Origin: Thermococcus peptonophilus
GTDB taxonomy: Archaea > Methanobacteriota_B > Thermococci > Thermococcales > Thermococcaceae
Length of the DNA stretch: 64,000 bases
Assembly: GCF_001592435.1 (NCBI RefSeq)
Contig: NZ_CP014750.1
Span: forward strand, 1,550,001 to 1,614,000
Direction of reading: 5' to 3'
The stretch's first letter is position 1, and every line of letters begins with the position of its first letter. Of the stretch, positions 1 to 8,287 are shown one piece after another. Both the position numbers and the translations under genes were made by a program. The notes beneath the pieces were generated by a model. It was not told where the DNA came from. It made no database searches and was given only the letters and a program-made list of their open reading frames with translations.

Positions 1-876
1 GAAGTTGTTGCAGGAGGAGACCTTGTACTTGGTGAACCCTCCCTGATAACCATCAAGATACTCGACAAGGCAACGCTTGAGCCAGTCAAGGGGGAGACCA
101 AGGTAATCGTAAACGGCAAGGAGTACTACGCAGTTGATGGAGAGCTCAGGTTTGTATACACACCGGCCTCTCTAGATGACATTAGCCTTAATGTCAAAAT
201 AATCAGCGACGAATATAAGGACTTTGAGGGAGTATTTAAGCTTAAAGTATCAGAACCCTTCGAAAAACCGGTAACCAAAGTGGAGGTGAACCTCGTAGAT
301 CAAGAGGCAGGAGCTAACGCCACCATAATGGAAGAAAAGATAGAGTCCTCTAAGGTAACCCTTGTTGTCAACGGAACCGAGAACACAACGGCGACGATAA
401 TGATAGTACTGCCGCCCAAGGCGACAGTTGAGAGTGTGACCACTGAACCGGCAGACCACCTCATTGACTGGTGGGTAGAGACAGGAAAGAAGGCAACATA
501 CCTCTTTGTCAAAATCAAGTTTGCTTCACCAGTAACGGTCCACGTCGAGTACAGGACTCCGAGAGAGGGCATCTCCCTCACACTCCTCAACTTCCTCGGC
601 TACCGCTGGTACAACATGTACCATGAGAAGTTCAACGAGACTTACCAGAAGGCTCTCGAGCTCGGAGTGGACAACGAGACCCTCCAGAAGGCTCTCGAGC
701 TCCACAAGGAGGCCGAGAAGTACTACAACGAGGCCCTTGAGGTCACCGACGGCAACATACTCACGTACCTCGGCGACCCGAGGCTCATAAGGCCACTGCG
801 CCTGGCGTACCTCAACGAGATGAAGGCAGTGAAGCTGCTCCTCGAGGCCATCGAGGAGCTTGAAACACAGCGCTGA
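1..876 (+). CDS. C-terminal part of a secreted protein with Ig-like and helical domains (5' end outside window)
   Basis: The frame is open from the first base, so the start lies upstream. The first ~90 residues look like a beta-rich Ig/carboxypeptidase-regulatory-like segment (ITIKILDKATLEPVKGET). The last ~95 residues are helical, with N-glycosylation sequons (FNETY, DNETL) and a TPR-like 13-residue repeat (QKALELGVDNETL then QKALELHKEAEKY) encoded by a 19-bp direct repeat at 645-663 and 684-702. There is no C-terminal membrane anchor. I infer an extracellular or envelope protein; the family is not recognised. Confidence 0.75.
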   Translation, partial: EVVAGGDLVLGEPSLITIKILDKATLEPVKGETKVIVNGKEYYAVDGELRFVYTPASLDDISLNVKIISDEYKDFEGVFKLKVSEPFEKPVTKVEVNLVDQEAGANATIMEEKIESSKVTLVVNGTENTTATIMIVLPPKATVESVTTEPADHLIDWWVETGKKATYLFVKIKFASPVTVHVEYRTPREGISLTLLNFLGYRWYNMYHEKFNETYQKALELGVDNETLQKALELHKEAEKYYNEALEVTDGNILTYLGDPRLIRPLRLAYLNEMKAVKLLLEAIEELETQR

Positions 877-890
877 AACCTTTTTAACCC
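877..890 (+). promoter_or_regulatory. Promoter (TATA-like box) of the DUF424 gene
   Basis: The sequence aacctttttaaccc begins at the upstream stop codon. A transcript start about 25 bases downstream would fall near 910, just before the ribosome-binding site GGTGG at 911-915. Confidence 0.45.
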
Positions 891-919
891 TCTTTTCTTC
901 CTTTTCTCCCGGTGGTAAA

Positions 920-1219
920 ATGATATATGTGAAGGTTTATCGGGTTCAGGGGGAAGTTCTTCTTGCCGCCTGCGACGAGGAACTGCTTGGGAAGACGTTT
1001 AGAGAGGGAGAGCTGAAGCTTGAAGTCAAGGAGCGCTTTTATAAGGGCGAACTCGTCGAGGAAGACCGTTTGAAGGAGCTTCTCGATGAGGCAACGATAG
1101 CAAACCTCACCGGCGAACGATGCGTCTCAAAGGCGATAGAACTCGGGTACGTTGATCCTGAAAGAGTCCTGAGAATCCAGGGTGTCCCCCACGCCCAGAT
1201 GGCGAGACTTTTCTTCTGA
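920..1219 (+). CDS. DUF424 family protein
   Basis: This 99-residue protein (MIYVKVYRVQGEVLLAACDE) matches the archaeal DUF424 family in length and in its N-terminal signature; the family's function is unknown. I chose ATG 920 because GGTGG lies 5 bases upstream; the frame stays open further up but without a ribosome-binding site. It sits immediately upstream of nmd3, and association with translation genes is common for this family. No catalytic motif is obvious. Confidence 0.8.
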   Translation: MIYVKVYRVQGEVLLAACDEELLGKTFREGELKLEVKERFYKGELVEEDRLKELLDEATIANLTGERCVSKAIELGYVDPERVLRIQGVPHAQMARLFF

Positions 1220-1264
1220 GTTAGGTTTTTAACTTATCTCCTGGCACCTTCTCCGGTGAGAGTA

Positions 1265-2440
1265 ATGAGCGAGAGGTTCTGTTACAGGTGTGGAATAAGC
1301 GAGCGAGAGGGTGGGCCGCTCATTGAGGGTCTCTGCCAGGTGTGCTACCGAAAAGAAAATCCAGTCCTTCTCATCGAGAACGAAATAAACACGGAGCTCT
1401 GCCAGAACTGCGGGAGCTATAAGAGGAGGGGTGTGTGGGTCGACCCCCAAAGCTACGAACTTGAGGAGCTCATATTTGAGGTTGCCGAAAACGCCCTGCT
1501 TGAGGCCCTTGAGGATTCCTTCAGCGACAAAATCCGCGAGTACGAGGTCGTACCACCTGAGGAGCTTGAAGAAACGGAAGAAATCCCCCTCGGCAGGGCG
1601 GTCGTCGCCTTCGAGCCAGTGGGTTACCATATAGAGTACTTCCCGGCCATAATAACATACGAAGTCCGCGTTAAGGCTAGGACCCACGAGCTCCAGAAGG
1701 AGCTTCACGACGAGCGGAAGAGGGTCACAGTGTACGTTCGCCAGACGGTCTGCCCGCGCTGTCAGAAGTTCCTCGGCGGCTATTTCGAGGCTATACTCCA
1801 GGTCAGGGCTGAGGACAGACCCCTGACGGAGGAAGAAAGAGAGGCTATCGGAAAGCTCGTCGAGGAGAAAGTGGATGAGATAATGCGCAGGGACAGGATG
1901 GGCTTTATCCAGGACACGATAGAGAAGGAAGAGGGTCTGGACTTCTACATGGGTTCAACCAGCGCCGCGAGAAAGCTGGCCCAGGCCATAAAGGAGCGCT
2001 TCGGTGGAAAGATAAGCGAAGCCTACGAGCTCGTGGGCATGGACAGGCAGACGAGCAGAGAGGTTTACAGGACGAGCGTCAGCGTCAGAATACCCAAGTT
2101 CCAGAGGGGAGATATAGTCACAGATAGGAGGGGAACCGTTTACGAAGTCGAGAGGGTTGACGGCAAAGGCATGACCCTGCGCAATCTCTCCACGGGGAAG
2201 AGCGAGCACAAGGACTGGAAGACCCTTGGCAGGGAGGGAGTTAATACAGTCGAGCACGAGGAGAGCGAGGCGATGGTTACGAGCATAGGGAGGGACGAAG
2301 TCCAGCTCATGGATATGGAGAGCTATGAGACCTACGAAATTGAAAAGCCAGGAGTTGAGCTTACCGAGGGTGATGTTTATAGAGTTGTTTCTGTGAAAGG
2401 GAAGCGGTACATACGCGGCCGCAAGGAAGAAGAAAAATAA
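1265..2440 (+). CDS. nmd3: NMD3-family ribosome-associated protein
   Basis: The 391-residue protein is the archaeal counterpart of eukaryotic NMD3, the 60S export adaptor; in archaea it probably acts in large-subunit maturation. The N-terminus has paired zinc knuckles: CYRCG near residue 6, CQVC, CQNCG near residue 45 and CPRC near residue 160. A basic OB/SH3-like region follows. ATG 1265 follows GGTGAG at 1255-1260; the in-frame GTG 1256 lies within that site and is less likely. A TATA-like gtttttaactta is at 1225-1236. Confidence 0.92.
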   Translation: MSERFCYRCGISEREGGPLIEGLCQVCYRKENPVLLIENEINTELCQNCGSYKRRGVWVDPQSYELEELIFEVAENALLEALEDSFSDKIREYEVVPPEELEETEEIPLGRAVVAFEPVGYHIEYFPAIITYEVRVKARTHELQKELHDERKRVTVYVRQTVCPRCQKFLGGYFEAILQVRAEDRPLTEEEREAIGKLVEEKVDEIMRRDRMGFIQDTIEKEEGLDFYMGSTSAARKLAQAIKERFGGKISEAYELVGMDRQTSREVYRTSVSVRIPKFQRGDIVTDRRGTVYEVERVDGKGMTLRNLSTGKSEHKDWKTLGREGVNTVEHEESEAMVTSIGRDEVQLMDMESYETYEIEKPGVELTEGDVYRVVSVKGKRYIRGRKEEEK

Positions 2441-2592
2441 GGTTGCCCAGAAAAGCGTAATAGTCAGATATAGTTGACGAGAGTGGTTTAGAAATTCATT
2501 GAGCACGTTGAAATAAGGAAAAGCTACGGAAGTGTTGTGGAATAGGTGAGGCTTCCGCTGGCTTTGTTAGACTTCCCTTTTCTGCCCACCAA

Positions 2593-2604
2593 CATTTTTA
2601 ACCA
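2593..2604 (+). promoter_or_regulatory. Promoter (TATA-like box) of the CoA-disulfide reductase gene
   Basis: The sequence catttttaacca lies about 30 bases before GGTGATG at 2624-2630 and the start at 2634. The rest of the 184-base gap (2441-2624) shows no gene or clear RNA structure. Confidence 0.45.
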
Positions 2605-2633
2605 AAGGTTTTGAACCTTTCCCGGTGATGGTG

Positions 2634-3962
2634 ATGGAGAGAAAGACGGTCGTTGTTATAGGTGGTGGAGCCGCTGGAATGAGTGCTGCCTCGCGCGTCA
2701 AGAGATTGAAGCCAGAATGGGACGTCAAGGTCTTTGAAGCGACGGAGTGGGTCAGCCACGCTCCATGTGGCATCCCCTACGTTGTTGAGGGTATTTCGCC
2801 CAAGGAGAAGCTCATGCACTATCCCCCCGAGGTCTTCATTAAGAAGCGCGGCATAGACCTCCACCTGAAGGCGGAGGTAATCGAGGTTGAGCAGGGCAGT
2901 GTCAAGGTGAGGGAAGAGGATGGAGAGAAGACCTACGAGTGGGACTACCTCGTCTTCGCCAACGGCGCCTCGCCCCAGATCCCCGCAATTGAGGGTATCG
3001 ACCTTCCCGGAGTCTTCACGGCAGACCTCCCGCCCGATGCAGTTGCCATAACAGAGTACCTAGAGAAAAACCCCGTCGAAAACGTTGTCGTTATCGGAAC
3101 CGGCTACATAGCCATTGAGATGGCTGAGGCCTTCGTTGAGAGGGGCAAGAACGTTACCCTCATCGGAAGGAGCGAAAGAGTTCTCAGGAAGACCTTCGAC
3201 AAGGAGATAACCGATATAGTTGAGGAAAAGCTCAGAAACCACCTCAACCTCCGCCTTGAGGAGGTTACACTCCGCATTGAAGGAAAAGAAAGGGTTGAGA
3301 AGGTCGTCACTGACGCCGGAGAGTACCCCGCTGACCTCGTGATAGTGGCGACGGGAATAAAGCCCAACACAGAACTTGCCAGAGGGCTCGGCGTCAGGAC
3401 AGGTGAGACCGGCGCCATCTGGACGAACGACAGGATGCAGACGAGCGTTGAGAACGTCTATGCCGCTGGGGACGTCGCTGAGACGAAGCATATCATAACG
3501 GGCAGACGCGTGTGGGTACCCCTCGCCCCGGCCGGAAACAAGATGGGATACGTGGCTGGAAGCAACATAGCAGGAAAGGAAATTCACTTCCCGGGCGTCC
3601 TTGGAACTAGCATAACCAAGTTCCTTGACCTTGAGATTGGAAAGACCGGGCTCACAGAGGCAGAAGCTATAAAGGAGGGCTACGACGTCAGGACGGCATT
3701 TATAAAGGCAGGAACGAGACCCCACTACTATCCTGGCTCAAAGACGATATGGCTCAAGGGTGTCGTTGACAACGAGACCAACAGGCTCCTCGGAGTGCAG
3801 GCAGTGGGCGGCGAAATCCTCCCCCGGATAGACACAGCGGCGGCCATGATCACGGCAGGGTTCACGACCAAAGATGTCTTCTTCACCGATCTGGCCTATG
3901 CACCGCCGTTTGCACCGGTCTGGGATCCGCTGATAGTCCTTGCTAGGGTTCTCAAGTTCTGA
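2634..3962 (+). CDS. nsr: CoA-disulfide reductase / NAD(P)H:sulfur oxidoreductase
   Basis: This 442-residue flavoprotein belongs to the pyridine-nucleotide disulfide oxidoreductase family. Its N-terminal FAD motif is [13 protein letters not shown], its second dinucleotide motif [11 protein letters not shown], and the FAD-contacting motif VYAAGDVAE lies near residue 280. The single redox cysteine in SHAPCGIPY (near residue 43) is the hallmark of CoA-disulfide reductases. In Thermococcales these enzymes reduce CoA disulfide and elemental sulfur with NAD(P)H, linking ferredoxin-derived electrons to sulfur respiration. The start ATG 2634 is 5 bases after GGTGA; GTG 2625 and ATG 2628 overlap the ribosome-binding site. 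Confidence 0.93.
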   Translation: MERKTVVVIGGGAAGMSAASRVKRLKPEWDVKVFEATEWVSHAPCGIPYVVEGISPKEKLMHYPPEVFIKKRGIDLHLKAEVIEVEQGSVKVREEDGEKTYEWDYLVFANGASPQIPAIEGIDLPGVFTADLPPDAVAITEYLEKNPVENVVVIGTGYIAIEMAEAFVERGKNVTLIGRSERVLRKTFDKEITDIVEEKLRNHLNLRLEEVTLRIEGKERVEKVVTDAGEYPADLVIVATGIKPNTELARGLGVRTGETGAIWTNDRMQTSVENVYAAGDVAETKHIITGRRVWVPLAPAGNKMGYVAGSNIAGKEIHFPGVLGTSITKFLDLEIGKTGLTEAEAIKEGYDVRTAFIKAGTRPHYYPGSKTIWLKGVVDNETNRLLGVQAVGGEILPRIDTAAAMITAGFTTKDVFFTDLAYAPPFAPVWDPLIVLARVLKF

Positions 3963-4004
3963 CTTTCTTTTTTGCTTATCTTTTGTACGGCAGTATGAAG
4001 TGGA

Positions 4005-4015
4005 AAGCTTTAAAG
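4005..4015 (+). promoter_or_regulatory. Promoter (TATA box) of the channel-fusion gene
   Basis: The sequence aagctttaaag is centred 29 bases before ATG 4039, which has no ribosome-binding site. This suggests a leaderless or near-leaderless transcript. Confidence 0.45.
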
Positions 4016-4038
4016 TGAGAGGTGCCGGTTTTTCTGTG

Positions 4039-5487
4039 ATGTGCGAGTACATCTACGAGAATGGGAAAAAGTGCAGGCTGAAACCCTTAGAAGGCTCAAA
4101 GTACTGTGTCCTCCACATCCCGAGGGAGGAAGGAGAGGTCCTCTACGGTGAGAGGCTGAAAGAGATCAAGAAAGAGGCCTTTGAGAAAAGATTGAAAGTA
4201 GGTCAGACCTATTTTGAGGGTGTTGACCTCTATGATGTCGCGATAAAGGACTTCACCGCTGAAAAAGTGCTAGTCTTCAAAAACTCTAGGGTTACAAACC
4301 TCATTATGGATGCTTCCTTGGTTAGGGGCCTTATCATGATTAACTCGAAAGTTGAGAGAGTTGTGATTTTTGAAAGCTCTCTCGAAACGATCCTCATAAA
4401 AAACTCGAGTATCTTTGGTCTCAACATTCTTAGGACGGAGTTTTCAAGCCACATCTCGATAAGGGACTCGGAAGTTAAGTATCTCATGATAAACTCGACG
4501 CGCTACAGACCTAAAGAGGAAGTTGGGGAGGAGAAGGCCTACGGAGAAACTGAGAGAATTGTCGGCAACATAGAGATTTCGAGTCTCACCGGCGTTAGAA
4601 GGATAGGAATAAACACCCGCTATCCGCTCCTTAGAGAGATTCTGAGGGAACACGGTGTAAACGTATCCGAGAGCAGGGAACGGAGCGTTAGGGCGCGGAA
4701 CCTAATCATTAGGGATGTATCGTTTGATGTGTCTCCCCGCTATAAGAGGAGAGTGAGGCTTACCGTTGCAGGCTTCCACGGCAGGCTGCACCTTGAGAAC
4801 CTCGAGGTTTTCGGTCACATTGAAATCCGGAAGAGCTACTTGGTCTCCCCGGAGTTCGTACACGTCAAGGTTGAGAGCAACCTGGTGTTAAGGAGCACCT
4901 CGATCCATACCGACTCTACTTGGGGCATGACGGTTCTTCCCAACCTTCCGATAGAACTTGAAGTGGGTGGTTTCATTATAGTAGATGACTGCAGGTTCAA
5001 CAGCCCCCGCGCGGAGGAGCTTTTCTACCGCCTCGCGAGGACGAGCTGGGAAAAGAGCGGAGACTTTGATAGGGCGGACGAGTACTACTACCTTGAGATG
5101 CTGGCGAAGAGGAAGGCCAAGCTCCAGTCGAGGAAAAAGGGGCTTAAAAGGATTATCAACATGGCAGAGGTTTGGTTTGAGTGGCTCTTTGCGGACTTGA
5201 CCTGCAAATACGGTACGGACTGGAAGAGGCCGATCCTCCTCTGGCTCGCCGCGGTAAACCTCATCTTTCCCCTCCTGTTCTGGACGACGAAGAGTGTTGA
5301 GGGCCTCTCAAGCTCCTTGAGCTTCCTTGACTATGAATACTTCAGCATCGTGACGGCTACGACCCTTGGCTACGGTGATTATCATCCCTTCGGTGTTGGC
5401 AGAATTATAGCGTCCATCGAGGCACTATTCGGAATGTTCATGTGGGCTGTCTTCCTCACGGTCTTCGCGAGGAAGTACATGAGGTAA
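4039..5487 (+). CDS. Zn-motif / parallel-repeat / two-TM potassium channel fusion protein
   Basis: The 482-residue protein has three parts. Residues 1-30 carry a Cys/His motif (CEYIYENGKKC ... YCVLH) resembling a small zinc-binding element. Residues ~50-380 are a repetitive, strand-rich region (VLVFKNSRVTNLIMDASL and similar) like a pentapeptide or beta-helix stack. The C-terminal ~100 residues form a K+ channel module: TM1 (ILLWLAAVNLIFPLLFW), pore helix, selectivity filter TTLGYGD and TM2 (IIASIEALFGMFMWAVFLTV). I infer a K+-selective channel with a cytosolic sensor or scaffold domain. The start is supported by the TATA distance; the frame extends upstream without support. Confidence 0.82.
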   Translation: MCEYIYENGKKCRLKPLEGSKYCVLHIPREEGEVLYGERLKEIKKEAFEKRLKVGQTYFEGVDLYDVAIKDFTAEKVLVFKNSRVTNLIMDASLVRGLIMINSKVERVVIFESSLETILIKNSSIFGLNILRTEFSSHISIRDSEVKYLMINSTRYRPKEEVGEEKAYGETERIVGNIEISSLTGVRRIGINTRYPLLREILREHGVNVSESRERSVRARNLIIRDVSFDVSPRYKRRVRLTVAGFHGRLHLENLEVFGHIEIRKSYLVSPEFVHVKVESNLVLRSTSIHTDSTWGMTVLPNLPIELEVGGFIIVDDCRFNSPRAEELFYRLARTSWEKSGDFDRADEYYYLEMLAKRKAKLQSRKKGLKRIINMAEVWFEWLFADLTCKYGTDWKRPILLWLAAVNLIFPLLFWTTKSVEGLSSSLSFLDYEYFSIVTATTLGYGDYHPFGVGRIIASIEALFGMFMWAVFLTVFARKYMR

Positions 5488-5491
5488 GGGC

Positions 5492-5503
5492 AAGCTTTAA
5501 GCC
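5492..5503 (+). promoter_or_regulatory. Promoter (TATA box) of the COG3199 kinase gene
   Basis: The sequence aagctttaagcc starts right after the channel gene's stop; a transcript start would fall near 5525. Confidence 0.4.
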
Positions 5504-5534
5504 CCTGCTCTTTTTACTGTCTCTGGGGATGTTC

Positions 5535-6680
5535 ATGAGAAAGCTAAAAGTGGGATTCATAGTCAATCCGATAGCCGGAATGGGCGGCAGGGTGGCACTT
5601 AAGGGAACCGACGGCGTTGTTGAGGAGGCGATAAGGAGGGGAGCAAGGCCTGTAGCCCCTGAGATTGCCCGCCTATTCCTGAGTGAGCTGAAGCACTACA
5701 AGGAGGCAGAGAACTTTGAATTTCTAACAGGACCCGGTCCTCTCGGGGAGGACTACCTCAGGGAGTTTGGGTTTGTCGTTGAGGTAATCAGGCACAGAGA
5801 GATCGGTTACCGTGAGATTGAAGGCGTGAGAGTCCCTGACACCACGCCGGAAGACACAAAAGCCCTTGCCCGTGGAATGCTTGGGAAGGTTGACATCATA
5901 GTCTTCGCCGGTGGCGACGGCACTGCGAGGGACGTTCATTCCGTTGTTGGCAAAAAAGTCCCGATCCTGGGCGTACCTACGGGTGTGAAGATGTTCTCTG
6001 GTATTTTCGCGGCTTCCCCTGAAAGTGCCGCCAGGCTTCTCGTCGAGTTCGCCAGCGGGAGAGCCCGGCTGGAAGAGAGGGACGTCATGGACCTCGATGA
6101 AGAGGCCTTCAGGAGGGATGAAGTCAAACCAAAGCACTACGGAAAGGCCCTAACACCAGTTGTCGAGCTACTTGTACAGGGCGCAAAGGAGCCGCAGAAA
6201 GTTGATGAGAGCGAGACCCTTGAGGCCATAGCCGATGCGGTAGCTGAGGAAATTTTGAGCGAGGACGGAATTTACTTTCTTGGAGCAGGTTCGACGATAA
6301 AAAGAATAAAGGACAGGATGGGAATAAATGGAACACTGCTCGGAGTTGACGTCGTTGGGGTAAAGGACGGAAAGGCCAGGCTCCTCGTGAAGGACGCGGC
6401 TGAGAAAGACCTCCTACGCTTTTCCGATAAGAACCCGAAGATAGTCGTTACGGTGATAGGCGGCCTGAACTTCCTATTCGGAAGAGGAAACCAGCAGTTC
6501 TCCGCTGAAGTTTTGAGAAGGATTCCGAAGGAGAACATTATAGTCGTTGCAACCCCCTCAAAAGTTGAAAGAGGGGTCATTCGCGTGTACACGGGAGATA
6601 AAGAGGTTGATGAAAAGCTAAGAGGCTACATCAGGGTAAGGGTCTCCCCATGGATGGAGAAGATGGTTAAGGTCATCTAG
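5535..6680 (+). CDS. ATP-NAD/AcoX-type kinase (COG3199)
   Basis: The 381-residue protein has the family's N-terminal motif (FIVNPIAGMGGRVALKGTDG) and the phosphate-binding FAGGDGTARDV. The family is described as predicted polyphosphate- or ATP-dependent NAD kinase, distinct from the canonical NadK. Its true substrate cannot be fixed from sequence alone. ATG 5535 is 6 bases after CTGGGG at 5523-5528; an in-frame ATG at 5529 directly abuts that site and is less likely. Confidence 0.85.
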   Translation: MRKLKVGFIVNPIAGMGGRVALKGTDGVVEEAIRRGARPVAPEIARLFLSELKHYKEAENFEFLTGPGPLGEDYLREFGFVVEVIRHREIGYREIEGVRVPDTTPEDTKALARGMLGKVDIIVFAGGDGTARDVHSVVGKKVPILGVPTGVKMFSGIFAASPESAARLLVEFASGRARLEERDVMDLDEEAFRRDEVKPKHYGKALTPVVELLVQGAKEPQKVDESETLEAIADAVAEEILSEDGIYFLGAGSTIKRIKDRMGINGTLLGVDVVGVKDGKARLLVKDAAEKDLLRFSDKNPKIVVTVIGGLNFLFGRGNQQFSAEVLRRIPKENIIVVATPSKVERGVIRVYTGDKEVDEKLRGYIRVRVSPWMEKMVKVI

Positions 6681-6687
6681 CGGAAGC

Positions 6688-6699
6688 CGTTTATATCCC
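6688..6699 (+). promoter_or_regulatory. Promoter (TATA box) of the gene at 6728
   Basis: The sequence cgtttatatccc predicts a transcript start near 6718, just before GGTGA at 6718-6722. Confidence 0.45.
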
Positions 6700-6727
6700 T
6701 CTGCAAATTCTATTTTTGGTGAATGCA

Positions 6728-7627
6728 ATGAAGTACAGCAGGATAGCGGTTAAGCTTTTTGAGAGGGAAGGTGAGGACGTTTTCTACGACCCCGTTTATC
6801 ACGGGAGGACGCTCAAGGTCTTCGGCATGGACGACTTCCTCGACAAGGCTATTGGCTACTTTGTAGGGGCTTACAGGGAGAAGGGATACTCGACAGTAGT
6901 CTTTGATACGAAGGGAACTTTTCCAAAAGAAGGATTTGACACGGTTCTTGAGATTGAGGACACGAAGCCCAATGGACTTGACCCCATAAAGTTTGCGATC
7001 GAAGGTTACTTCGACCCCTACACTGCAGCTACGATCGTCCAGACAGTCTATGGACTGGACAGGACACTCACGGAGAGGCTCTACTCGGACATACTCTCCG
7101 GTAAGGTTGGAAGCATTCCCGAGGCACTCAAGGCGGGTGAGAAGTACTCTGAGGTAATAGCTGAAAGCTATACTGTCATAGACCAGCTCCTCTACTCCGG
7201 CAACGTTCCGGAACTTGGGAAAAACATCCTCGTGGACTTTGGGAATGCTCACAGCATAACCCTCGTTGGCAATGCTTTCCTAATCCTAGCTGCGGCCCTC
7301 GAGAAGAGGAGGAACGCAATGATGAGCCTCAACGACGCTACTGTTCTGAGCTACACTTCGGCAGGCGGAGCCGGACTACCGCTCCTCACAAAGCCGATTC
7401 TAAGGAGGGTTACGGTGGTCGCCAGTGAATATGCCCTTGATTCGCTCCTCAACCTTGCCGGTCCTGTGCTCCTCCTTTACCACGACCCGGACATTCAGAG
7501 CTTGGTCTATGAGGCCAGCGGCGTCCCATCCGGGCCGATGCGGAAGCACGTTCACAAGGGTGAGGGAGCTTTCATCTACCGTACCCCGGAAACAATAAAC
7601 GTGGAGACGGGAGCATTTCACGGCTAA
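6728..7627 (+). CDS. Unrecognised protein, possibly a P-loop-less HerA/VirB4-like ATPase
   Basis: I do not recognise the family of this 299-residue protein. Several segments resemble the order seen in HerA/VirB4/FtsK-type ATPases. VVFDTKGTF near residue 60 recalls the strand after Walker A. GLDPIKF recalls their NPFDL-like motif. ILVDFGNA ... FLILAAALEKRR recalls the later beta-strand and helix, and RRVTVVASEY the sensor strand. Where the P-loop should be (VFGMDDFLDKA) there is no GxxxxGK[ST]. If the fold is right it would not hydrolyse ATP. ATG 6728 follows GGTGA by 5 bases. Confidence 0.6.
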   Translation: MKYSRIAVKLFEREGEDVFYDPVYHGRTLKVFGMDDFLDKAIGYFVGAYREKGYSTVVFDTKGTFPKEGFDTVLEIEDTKPNGLDPIKFAIEGYFDPYTAATIVQTVYGLDRTLTERLYSDILSGKVGSIPEALKAGEKYSEVIAESYTVIDQLLYSGNVPELGKNILVDFGNAHSITLVGNAFLILAAALEKRRNAMMSLNDATVLSYTSAGGAGLPLLTKPILRRVTVVASEYALDSLLNLAGPVLLLYHDPDIQSLVYEASGVPSGPMRKHVHKGEGAFIYRTPETINVETGAFHG

Positions 7628-7678
7628 AAAGCGTAATCTTTTTAACTTTCCCGCTTATTTATTACTCGGGGTGAAAGA

Positions 7679-8287
7679 ATGGTTTACTACGCACACGGGA
7701 CAACTCCTGTAATATTTGGCCTCCTTATATCCTTGTATTACTTCTCGATACCTGCTGCCCTGGCTCTGTGGTTTGCTCTCTCGAAGCCATACATCAGCAA
7801 GGGGGATTATCGCCTAAAGCGCCTTGCCGTTCTCCTCTTGCTGGCCTTTTTCGTTACCTCCCTGGCTGGTGAACAGGCCATAGACAAGTACCTATATATA
7901 CACTCTCCAGTTAGTCCGGAGTTCTGCCTCTCATCCTCGTGTGTAACCTCTTTTGAGCCTCTGCAGAGGTATCATGTTGACACTGAAAACCTTGAAGAGC
8001 TGGGGATTCCCTCTTACGGGCCAATGTGGGTTTACTTCCTAAATGACGTGGGTCCTACTCATTCACTTGGGCTCAACAAAAGGCTTGAAGCACTTGTGGT
8101 GGTGCGGCCGTTGCTCCTCCTTCCAGTTGTAGAAGTCAACTCCTATGAAATATCGAGAGGAGGAAAAATAATTGGGAGAGACAGGTTCTATGTCGTCTGG
8201 CCCATTTCCCCTGGAAACGTGCTTACGGAAAGGTTTGATTTTGAGTTTACGGTCATAATAGTTACAGGGGGAGGAGTTGGAGCTTAG
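7679..8287 (+). CDS. Hypothetical membrane protein with two N-terminal TM segments
   Basis: The 202-residue protein has hydrophobic segments at ~10-35 and ~48-63, then a probably extracytoplasmic domain with a Cys pair (FCLSSSCVTS) that could form a disulfide. No family is recognised. The start follows GGGGTGA, with TATA-like ctttttaac at 7638-7646. Its stop overlaps the convergent cysteine desulfurase gene by 4 bases. Confidence 0.7.
   Translation: MVYYAHGTTPVIFGLLISLYYFSIPAALALWFALSKPYISKGDYRLKRLAVLLLLAFFVTSLAGEQAIDKYLYIHSPVSPEFCLSSSCVTSFEPLQRYHVDTENLEELGIPSYGPMWVYFLNDVGPTHSLGLNKRLEALVVVRPLLLLPVVEVNSYEISRGGKIIGRDRFYVVWPISPGNVLTERFDFEFTVIIVTGGGVGA

Noticed and set aside
645-702. 19-bp direct repeat at 645-663 and 684-702 as a possible recombination or regulatory site
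   Set aside because: It is in frame (39-base period) and encodes a repeated helical peptide, so protein duplication explains it.
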